Source: Gordius sp. MW1
Taxonomy: Eukaryota > Nematomorpha > Gordioida > Gordea > Gordiidae
Assembly (NCBI GenBank): GCA_964036665.1
Contig: OZ038528.1
Span: 3,974,501-4,038,500 of the forward strand
Direction of reading: 5' to 3'
DNA: 64,000 nt
The position numbers were made by a program, and so were the translations under genes. Positions 13,801-25,800 of this stretch are shown piece by piece. The stretch's first letter is position 1, and every line of letters begins with the position of its first letter. The notes beneath the pieces were generated by a model, which worked only from the letters and a program-made list of their open reading frames with translations, was not told where the DNA came from and made no database searches.

Positions 13801-16800
13801 AAATTTTTCTTAGTCAACCACCAGGCTTGGTCGAAATTGAAAAATAGACCAGAGCGACCGTTAGTCATAGTTGAACAAAAGGTCGATCAAACAAAACCCA
13901 GCCGTTTTACAACACTTGTACGAAAGGCAGATTTCGAGAAGATATGAGAAATGGTTATAAATACTGATATATAATCATAACTAAATTTATACAGAATTTC
14001 ACGTATTATTTGAGTCAAAATAATATGGGGATTAAGTAAGAAAAGTTATTTTATGTTTGAGCTAGCGTCCATATATTTCAATTCAAACCTGAACAATTTA
14101 AGCCTGAATTTCTAACATAATTAAAATAGCCTTCACACTAACGCGTTATAAGAGCTGTTCTGCAAAATCAATAGTTTTAACCCAAACCCCAATCTAACTT
14201 TTAATAACATACACACATATATATATATAAACGGTCATCATTCATTTGCAGGAAATTATTTAGACAGTTCCGAAATTATCCGATATAAAGCAACAACCAA
14301 GCCAAGTTACCGCAAAAAAATTATGTATAAAGGTAATTAATCGGGCACAAAAACAATAATGGAATTTGGGCTCGGGCGAGGTCGTAAAATTAAATCCAAC
14401 CAGAGGTCATTAGCTAGTGTATTTGCGAAAGCAAAATAAAAGTCTTTTACGGAAGCATAAGTCCACAGCCATTAAAAACCCGTATAAGTTTCCACGGCAA
14501 TTATTAAAAAATTACTAGTTGGACAGGACGGACGGATGGACATCATAAAACGAGCCCATAAATTGCATAGCAATTAATATTGCCAAAACATTTTCGGGTT
14601 AAATATCAAAAATCAAATACAAAAAAGTCGCACTTAATTCCTATATCATTGCCCATAATCCCTTTGAGATCTCTGCCTTGCAGCAGGTGAGCTATGGTGT
14701 AGTAAGCCATGTAAATGGTCGAATCCGAAAGCGATTCAATCAACCAACAATCGTCCCAGGGAATGCGAGAACCTTGGAATTTCAAATAAAACACGCAAAT
14801 TTAAAATTAAAAGAAATTTCTGCAAAATTTTAAGCTTGCTCATAGGCATGGTTTACATCAATGAATTCGACCATAAAAATCCAATTTTATTATATTTGCT
14901 ACGAATTTTAAAATAAGTATTTCTGCTCGGGGGGGGGGAATAGGAAAAATGTATTTGGACCTATTTTGTAGGGCTAGGCAACTCATTAAAAACGATCCTT
15001 CTTCAAACCTAAGTTAAACATAAAATTTTCAAAAATTCCATCAATGTGTGCACATTAGTTTTAATGGCCAAAAGCATTTTCCTGTTAGTGCTACTATTGT
15101 GACAGAAAGCTTTTTAAAGATTAAACATAAAAATGCAGCAAATTTGTTAAAATTATCAATAATATTAATATGTATATGGTTCTTTTTACAAATATCTGTT
15201 ATACACATAGACTAAATACAGTGATCATGTCTTATATTTCATATGGAAAAATGTGTACCATCAAATTAAACATTTTGAATTTAACTATCTCCCATGTCTT
15301 TCTGCAGTGTACCCCATTGTTAAAACAGAAAAAGTCAATTTACCTTTCACATTAGTTAATAAATAAAAAAGAATTTCAATATTTCAAGTGTTTTGCTGTA
15401 ACATAACATCGTCATCACAGTATTTTTATTTTTAATTTTTACGATTTTTGTAAATGATATATATTTTAAAACGCTGTTTATAATGTTTAACTAAATCAAT
15501 ATTCTTTTACTAGGTTTTAAAAACACGTCAATTTACCAAAAATTACTATAATCTATATGTCCTTCCCTTACTTCTGCACTATTAAAAATGGCGGAAAAAG
15601 GGTGCACTTACTTAAAATTGATGAGCAGTCTATCAGGTCTAAGGTAATACACACCATTGCCAATATATAAATATAAGGAACATCAAGAAACAAATGGTCA
15701 TTACTTAAGAAGTACCCATTTCTAAAAAAGTATTATAAGGGTGGAAAAGACCTTGCAAGGGTAGGATTCGTTTAAAAACCAAAATATCCTAAAAGGGCAT
15801 CACAAGCGAAAGATTACAGAATATTAAAAACATTAAATAAAACACATAAATAAAAAACAAACTCAACATAAAATCTATTTAAAATCCCAACCTCACTCAT
15901 CGATTTACAATTCTAAAAAAATAGTAAAAAAATATAGTTAAAAAAACTAATGAAATTTTAATAATTTTTATATCGTAATTTCTAAAATTTCTACCAAGTC
16001 CATACTGTCGAGAACATGCATGTTCTCTTATCCAATCCAGAGTTCCTTCAAAATTCCGCGTTACTTCTGGACAATAAGTTTCCAGGTCGGGTAGATATTG
16101 CCGAACTTGGGCTTTCCAACCTTCGTCTCCATAATCTAAAAACCTGGAAAATTGCCCAGCCCCCAAAACACTTTTATTAAATGCTTTTTTTTTAAATTGT
16201 GGAAATTTTAAAATGCTCGAAGTTAATGATTGTAGTGTGGATGTTTGTTACATATAATTATCATATAAAAACCCAAAAATAAAAAAAAAATAAAAAAACT
16301 GGATAATAGTGCTGTACAAACGGCTGGGTTTTGTTTGGTCGACCTTCGGTTTTAGTCAACTAAACAATAGTAAACCAAAAATTTTTTCGTCTATTTATGT
16401 TTACTCGACGTTGACTAATAAAAACAGACCAAAAAACCGTTGGTTTGTTTAGGGCTTAGACGACTAAAACCAAATGTCGACCAAACAAAACCCAGCAGTT
16501 TTTACAACATTATCGGATAAGACCTTGCAAATTTACCCCCCCCCCCTTCCTAAAAGAAAATTCGTAAATTTTGCGCTCCATTTAAATGAACAGAAAACAC
16601 AAGTATTTTGTAATTCAATAAAATAATATTTCATTTCCAAGCATAATATCACTAAGCTTAGGGCTATAGGAGCACTCAATATTTTAAAGGAATTTTAAAC
16701 ATAAAAACGATAAACAAAAAAAAATTTAAAAAAATAAAGGTTAAGAAAAATAAAAAATAAACATATATGCTTAATGAAGTTATGTTAAAATTCACCATTG

Positions 16801-19800
16801 ATCGCACAGGGCTACAACGCACACACCCCCCGACCGAGATATGATAGGACTTTCGGGTTCTAAGTATAGGCGAGCATAATTGTGCTGGAACAAGTAAGTT
16901 TGTATGTCTTTTTTAACTTCTTGAATCTTTCTCCCTGCGTATGGGCCGACCAAAAGAACCTAATTAATCATATAAAACTTATGTATTAAGGCTCGTCTTG
17001 ATAACATAGCCGTATCTTAATCTAGAATTCACAGCAAATTTACATATCAAACGCATAACGTAACAGCGATTTTGTAAGATGCAAAATTTTTCGTAAGCTT
17101 AAATGTTGTATTATCTTCATGTTTTTAGGTATCAGCAAAGTTTGGATTGGTTGAAATAAACGAATGAATTTTTTAACAAAAAAAATACTAACTATCGAGT
17201 TTGACCCATGAAATTGAATGTGATATTTAGACATATATAAATTCGCGCAATTTGAATCAGAATCCGATATTAAGACAAGCCCTTAGTTTACCAAAAGTTA
17301 TTTTAAAACGTGTATTTAGGGAAGAGAAATATTGCATCGAGAAACTTTTACAATAATCTCTTTTATATATTTAGATTATCACGTATACACGTAAACATTG
17401 TTTTCAGCTATAATCATTTAGTTTGATAATCTAAACGAAAGCCGAATTATCGTTTTCTATAGTATCGTTTGAAATAATTAATTCCCATTTTTTTATTCCT
17501 ATATTTACTTTTATATTGTAACAAGTTCATCCCCAGCCCCTACATATGATTTTAATTAAATAAAAGGTTCTCATTTCATTCTCATCAATGTCAAAATCCT
17601 TGGAAAGTTTAAGAGCCATTGGATTCCACCTGTGTAAGTGTGTTTGAGAGCCAAGTTTAGTCTCTTCGATATTTCGTAAAGAAGCAGTAATTTAATTTGC
17701 TATGCTATTCGAGAGGAGTGGCAAGACACTATGCAATATTTCCTAGTGGCGAAGGGAGGAGACGATGTTGTGTTTTAAAAATGGCTGGATTTTCTTTGGT
17801 CAATGATTTTTTGGTCTGATTTTCTTAGTTGACCTCTAAGCGTAGTCAAAATTTGAAAAAGAGACCAGATGCGACCATTAGCCTTCAATATACCAAGGAT
17901 CGACCAAACAAAACCTAGCCGTTTTTACAGCACTATTACAAAGCAATAACACTAATCGGAAGATTGGACGAGACGGGCACAACACTTTTCCCTAGGGAAG
18001 AAAAGGAGTAAAACAATTCCACTTTTCTATTATAATAAGAGAGGGACAGCATTCAACAATGAAACACGAGCGTACCCCTTCGTAAAATCCTTTGAGGTAA
18101 ATCTTTTCTTTCGCTTGAGCCAGAAGATCCCTATCATTTTGACTTTGAATCTTGAGCTCTTGACAAATGGCTTGAGCCGGTAGGTTTCCGTACCCCGGGA
18201 TTTCAAGGATAGGCACCTATTTGTTTAAGCAAAATACAAAAGTACACTATATGGAATATGAAAATTCATTTTTCATTATTAAACTCAACCCTTTAGGTAA
18301 AAAGTTAGTTCAAAAAGCTTTGCTTATCCTGTAACGCAAATTAGCACAATTAATATTAAATTTCGTTTAAAGAAGAAGCCACTCAACCATTCAAATATTT
18401 ACCAAAGTTCCGTAGTCCAACAACAAAATACTATTCTTGTTAAAAAAATTGCGCTTTTAATTAAAAATATCTTGAAAAAATTAATTTAAGCTTAATAATA
18501 CATCGTAACTTTCTTAATTTCCGTTAAATATTTTGAAAAAAAGAAGCTATTTTAACGACACCAGACTACATTATATTTATTATTAGATTTTTGATAGATT
18601 AGCAAAGATTTTCACCTTCAAAAGCTTATACTTTTTAAACGTGAACGGAATATAACATTTTTTATCGCAAAAACGCATACAAACAAAGTAAATTTATTTT
18701 AATGCAATGTTCAAATAAGGATTTAAATCACCATGAAAGTGAATTCAATCTAATTTGATTTTATGGTCGTTTATTGTATATTTCATGTATCAATTTTACC
18801 TAATAAAAGCATTTTAACATTAAAAAAAATAAAAAAATAAAATAAGGATTTTAAATCACCATGAAAGTGAATTCAATCTAATTTGGCCTTATATATACCT
18901 ATCTCGATTAGTATGTGACTAGAAAATTAACTCTGGCATACATACTGATGAGTTATAATATAAGAGCGAAAACGTCATATATGTCTGTTAATATTTTCGA
19001 GTCACATGCTAAAAGAGATAGTATCCTCCCACTTATCCTCAAAATCCATCGTCGCCAAACTAATCTCATACTCCCTCGATGAAACATTTATACAGGCCCT
19101 ATCCCTTTGGAATTTAAATGTTCTACCAGAAAGCTCCCCACCACAAACACCGAATCAAAAGTATTGGGATGCATGTTTGGTTTCGCGCTCCGTTGCTTAT
19201 CTCCTTTCGAGCTGCGATATCAAACAACATTACAACCTTAGATCTTTGGTGTTTGATAAATCTGGACATGAATGGCTAGAGGCGTATCCTAGCAAGTTCT
19301 CCAATATGATGTTAGAGGATTGCGAGGTATCCTACAATATAGCACTACGCCTGGGAATAAATTACACCAAGGCATATGCCTGTAAAAATTGCAATCTGCA
19401 AGTGGATGAAGAAGCACGCCACCCGTTACACTGCAGACTAAATAAATTTAGACACTTGCGACACTCTAAAATCAATTATATTATCCAGTCAGCCCTTAGA
19501 AAGGCCCATATTCCATCCATACTTGAACCTTCAGATCCTGCCCTTGAAGGTCGAATGCGTCCTGACGGTTCCTCGTTAGTCCCATGGGAAAATGGTCTCT
19601 TTTTAAAGTGGGATTTAAATGCATAGACCTATTTGCCCCCTCTAATCTTAATTATGACCCCATGGCCCTCGCTGAAGAACGCAAGCTCCAAAAATACAAG
19701 GCCCTTTTGAACTCTAGTATTTTTATCCCAATAGTTTCCTAATGTTCGGGATCCTATGGAAAAATGGCGTTGGCTTTATTCAAAGAAATAGGCAGGCGAT

Positions 19801-22800
19801 CCCCTCCCTCCAAACATTCCCCCGCATTTTATTGAAACAATCAATAGCTATCTTAATTACAAAATTTAATTTCAACTATTTTTTGGATTCTTGGCCTCTT
19901 CTAAAAGAGGAAGATGAAGCATATTACTCATATGATGTTTTTTTATAAATATAATTATTATATAATTGTATCATTTAATATTATGTTTAGATATATATCA
20001 ATAAACTAACTTCATCTTTAAAAAAAAATTTAAGTCAAGTTAGTCTCTCTAATTTAAAGATAGTCCTAGATGGCTGTTATTATTATTAATATTGTTTCGC
20101 AGTTGCTACCCCTTGTAAATCGGGCCCTCTCTGCATGTATATTTATTATTAATTGCTATGCAATTTATGGGCTCGCTTTTGCTTTTGTTTGTCACGCTGT
20201 TTGTTATTAGTTTGCATTGGGTATATTAGGTTATCGATTTTTTAAATTAAAGCATGAGAAAGAGGTGCCCCACCCCTCATCTCTATCTCCCTCGGTGCGT
20301 TATATACATAGGTTATATATAAGATTTGTTAAATTAGCTATTATATAATAAACATAAATAAAAGTTGTTTACTTTTAATTGCTATGCAATTTAACTAGTT
20401 TTTGGGTAAGAATCCCGGAGTTTTTTTTGACTCTTATGATTGTTTCTGTTACTACCATTGCTATTATGACTTTTTGGCCCTCCGCTGGCTCCTGACCGAT
20501 GGAAAAAATGACCATTGGCCAAAATGTGAATCGAATTTATTTCTTTCATTTTTTTTTGACTATTATGATTGTTCCTGTTCCTACCATTGCTATTATGACT
20601 TTTTGGCCGTCCGCTGGCTGCTGACCAATGAAAAAAATGACCATTGGCCAAAATGTGATTCGAAAATATTTTTTCGTTTTTTTTTTGACTATTATAAATT
20701 TATATCCACTTTTACCGTGTCCTGGCTGCTGACCAATGGAAAAAAATGACCATTGGCCAAAATGTGATTCGAAAATTTTTTTTTCGCTTTTTTTTTGACT
20801 ATTATGAATTTATATCCACTTTTACCGTGTCCTGGCTGCTGACCAATGGAAAAAAATGACCATTGACCAAAATGTGATTCGAAAATTTTTTTTTCGTTTT
20901 TTTTACTCTTATGAATTTATATCCACTTTTACCGTGTGCTGGCTGCTGACCAATGGAAAAAAATGACCATTGGCCAAAGTGAGCATCAAAATTTTTTTTT
21001 TCCGTTTTTTTGGCTATCATTGACTTATAGAGTATCTGTTGGTACTGACCAATGGAGAAAAAATGACCATTGGCCAAATTTTTGATTTTTTTAATTAAAA
21101 ATTGTTCAAATTCAACAAAAAATTTCTCCCAACAATTCTGCAAATTCTTAACATTGTGATGTTTTATAATATAATGTTTGTTAGACCCATAATCACTAAA
21201 GGCCATAAAAACTAATGTAATACGCAACTAGATGCAAACACTAAATCTAACCCTAACCCTTGCCTATATTACATTTTGCCTATATTACATTTTGCCCATA
21301 AATGGAAAATTTGCATAAAAATTAATAATTAATTAATCATTAGGCATTAAATACCCCCCTATAAGCATTCTCGCCCCTTCCCACCTTTCTCGCCCATAAA
21401 TTGCATAGCAAATATGATACATTTATACGAAGTATAGATGAGTCGTCCCCCCTTCCCTTCCCCCCTTCCCTTCCCCCCCTTCCCTTCTCCCCTGCCCCTT
21501 CCCACGAGGGCCGAAGGCCCGAGTTTTATTCTTATAAGAAGGGACACGAATGACGTAAATCACGAAAAGTAGTGGACATGGAGGTACCGGGGAAGAGAGG
21601 AAGAGGCTGACCCCGTGTCACGTGGAAAGGGCAAGTTGACAAAGTTATGAAAACCAAAAAGATTAGTCAAGACATGGCACTCACCCGATCAAGATGGAAG
21701 AAACTCATTAAAGCAAACCCCACGACTATAACACCAGGGAAGTTTTAGATTGAGAGAAATGAAAAAGTTGCGTCGATTAGTTTGTTTCAATATCGCTTTT
21801 TAAGCGTGCCTCTAGTTTTTGTGAAACAAGCTCCATGCGATCGTGATTTAAAGTTAATAATTTTGTTGATTACGGGATCGAAAGGCAAAACCATTTCATC
21901 GCTAATTCCATATTTATTCCTCAGGGCCGGTTTGTTTTTCAGGTCACACAGGGCTGCGTAATCGTCGGGCGAATCGCTGGGAACGCTAGTTACTATTGCC
22001 GTTCCTTTGAGTTTATCAATAAACATGTAAACAAATACACGAATAATTTCACAAATGTTAGTAAACATTTTAATTTAAAAATAAATAGATAAATAAACAT
22101 AAACAAACAAAGTGTGTAAATATTTTTAAGAGGCGACACCTATAAAAATTTCACGACTGGTAAATTTTACATTATCAAGATCTCACAAACATTTTCAATT
22201 ATAACGAGTTGGGGATAAAAACTAAAGTTTTCCCATTAAAAATTATAATTATTAAAATTATGAAAAACTAATAAAAATATTTGAGACGGTCTTCTTATAT
22301 CTTGCCGAGCCATAATAAAATTTAAAAATACTTCTATGTCGAGCTACTATTTAGATAATCCTAAAGAAATGAAATATAAAAAACCGTTTATTGCATAAAT
22401 AATATTTTTACAATTCATAAATAATATTTTTACAATTTAAATACTATTTTACCTTTGGTGTCCTTGATGGTCAACATAGGAAGGGAGTAAACTATAGGAT
22501 ACATTGAAAGCGGTGCCGAAAGCTTCAATCCAAGCAATTCCTGTGCAAAATTTTTTTAGATCAAGATATTTTGGAATTTTAAATAAAAAATTATGGCAGT
22601 TAAAAAATCCCGTATAAATGTTTGTAAAAATCTTTGTTTGCAATAACTAAAGTTTTCGATCGTTTTTAGAGGAATGGTGATTATTTATAAGTATTATAAG
22701 GCGTTTAAGACCCTTAAAAGACACTTTACCATGGACGTAGTCAGCATTAGAATTGAGGGGGGGGGGCAATAATGATTTAGGGAGGGGCAAGGTGATCATA

Positions 22801-25800
22801 TTCTAAAATTTTAGCCATATTAAAAAATTTTAAAAAAATTTTGGATTTAGAGGGGGGTAGTCGCTCCTCCCTGCCTCCCCCTCCCCGGATAGGCCCATGC
22901 GCTTTACATATCATACATTAAAAAGTAAGATTTGAACCAAACACACTAATTAAATCCCAAAACTAAATACAGTAATTTTAAGCATATTTATCCCAGGGAC
23001 TAATTACCACCATATACTATTATTTACCCAAATCAACCCCCCCCCCCTGATAAAAAATATTTAAAGCGCTCAAAAAACTGCACTGACTTGTCCTTTGAAG
23101 CTAGTTAGAGCTTCGTAGCGTCCGTAAGTCGCTGTGAAACCTTGGAAGCAAGCGTTACGAGCTGCCGAGCGCGAGCTTATTATGACGCTCTTGGGTACGA
23201 GCGTCTCTTCTTCTATGAAAGCTACGTATTCCAAGTCTGGGTGCAGCCAGCAATTGGTTTGTCCGTACATGGTTTCTGGTCTCATAGTGGCCGCGCCCAG
23301 ATATATATTGCAATCTCGTCCAGCTTGTGTGATAATCGGTCTGAATTCAAAAATCGGCTGCTATAAAAGGGGTGTAAACTAATGTTGCAAAACCGGGCTG
23401 GGTTTGGTTTGGTCGACCTTTAGGTTCGGTCGACTAAACATTAGCAGACCACAGGTTTTCAAACCAAAAACCCTTTAGTCCGTTTATGCGACTAAGAATA
23501 AGTTTAGTTGATTAAAATCAAAGGTCGACTAAACAAAACCCAACCCTTTTTATAACCCTAATTCCAGCTCATTCTTAATTAAAAAGTTAATTTACAGCAG
23601 CAAATGTAGGAAAAAACGTCGAGAAAAGCTAAGGGTTGCGCTTTAAATTAAACTTATGCTTTTCGATTAGTGTGTACGTGTATAAACGGCTGGGTTTTGT
23701 TTGGGCGACCTCAAGTATTGAAATGTTGACCAAAAATAATAGTAAACATATAACTTATTATAGCATCGTAATTTATGGAGTAACCTGCGCCTTCTTGTTA
23801 GGTGCGCACTTTTATAAGTTTTAAAGGTCCGAAAATTATAGATTTTACAGACGGCGCTAATAAAACGTTAACTTACAATCTCCTTAAAATGTACATTTTT
23901 ACACAATCTTAACAAATTAAAGCGTAGTTTCAAATATTTTCACGTTTCTTACATTATCAAATAGGCTTTTTGAAAATAAATAAGTAGCGTTAGGCTCATA
24001 TATTTTTTAGAGTTTAACTTTAGATAATACTTTCTTTTTGGTAATGAAAAAGAAGACCTATTCTCCATGGAGGAAAAATGTATTTTTTAGTTTCAATTAG
24101 TGGACATTTTGTGATGGCCGAAAACAGGCATAACAAGGGGAATTGAGGGTAAACCAAATTCTGATTTTTTATAACTTATATCACTAAAACTGTATTGAAT
24201 TGGAAATAATTATTTTAAGGACTTGTGACAGACTATTACTCGAAACATTTTGGGTACGGTTGTAGAACCTTGATCTTCAAAAGCGTGTATTCTTGCGACT
24301 GGACGCCCTATAATAAAATAAACCTTTTTACACTTACTTTTAAGAAGTACAATATTCCGTAATCAGCCAATCTAAAAATTAAATTGCACAAAGATCCATT
24401 AAAACGTAAAAAGTATATGGAAAACATCCATTTCAAAATCAAACACTTAGCTATATAAAAATAATATGATTGAAAGATACAAACCCACCGACGACAAAAA
24501 ACAAAAATACACTAATATAAGACAGGATGACTTAGACTTATATAATTCAAAGTTTTATTTTCACAAACCCAATAATATTTCTCTAGGAATAACTAAACAT
24601 AGGAATTTTAATTTTCGAAGAATTAAAGTTAAAATAATTAAGTAGCTTTCTAACGTTCTTTCAACGAATTAACATCAAAAACATGAAAAATTGAGGTTTT
24701 ATTTAAATTTTAAAGGTCGTATGGGGTCTTGGAGACCCCAAAGCTAGCCAGGGCCTCACTTCTCCACTACGTCTATCGTGGTCCAAACAAGGTTGTCCAT
24801 CCCTGGGCGAATATATAGTGTACCGTTTTCCAAATTTAATACGGTCTCGCTCTTTCAATCGGGTAAATTGCCATTTAACGAAAGAATCGTAAAATGGGTT
24901 GCAGTCCGTAGTCACGAACGACCTTCTCCAATCAATCTGTAACATCAAATTCCATGCAAAAAATAATAATTTGAAATCAAAAATAATCAAATATTGTTTA
25001 AAATATTATAAAAATATTTTTAATCGAGACTAGTAAAGAAAGTTAAACAAAGACGTCTAGGTGGTGAACCTGCAATTAGTATGATGAAATAGAGGGATTT
25101 ATTATGGGCACCCGGTCAAAGTAGCAGAAAAAAAGCAGCCAAATTGGTCAGATCAAGATTGGTCAGGAGGGTTAGGGCTTTAGGTTAGGAGCACATCAAA
25201 TTCCCTCCCCATTTAAGATTTAATTCTAAAATATTGATTATCTAAAAAAATATTTTTCTGCTACTTTTTCATCATTCTGCTATGACCCCGATTCTTTATT
25301 ATGGAAGACAAATTATAAATGCATGGTAGGAACACAATTATGGTGAAATGGAAATAATGAGTGAGGTATAAAACAAAATACATTTCATAAAATTTTTTAA
25401 ATATATCTTAACTCTAGCATGTGCCTGTCCCAAAAGAAATAAAATGTTACAATTACCATTATTTGCAATGAAAAACTTAACTTAAATGTACCCACAAGAA
25501 TTCAATTTAGTCCATATAGATAATTTAAAATCTTATACATAGAAAATAATAAAAAATGAGTTTGATAAAATTATTATATTGAATATTCCTTAATTAATGA
25601 CAAGGAAGCAATTTAATTAAAACCTAGAGGATGTAAAATATAGGCATATGATAAAATAGCAAATTTTTTTACTTTAAGCCCCAAACGTTTCACATCTGTT
25701 ATACACATGGAAGAAAAGAAATCTATCCAGTAATAAGCATCAGCAAATTTAGCGATTTCTTCATCCGATAAGTCTAACTGTTTCATAATATTCCATTGAT

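Noticed and set aside
20391-21227. Overlapping open frames on both strands ([14 protein letters not shown]-type proteins)
   Set aside because: They translate the minisatellite units of the composite elements; the same nonsense protein recurs at 30391-30686, 33684-33926 and 61770-62996.
23134-23382. Plus-strand frames across 23134-23382
   Set aside because: Antisense shadow of LARS1 exon 8.
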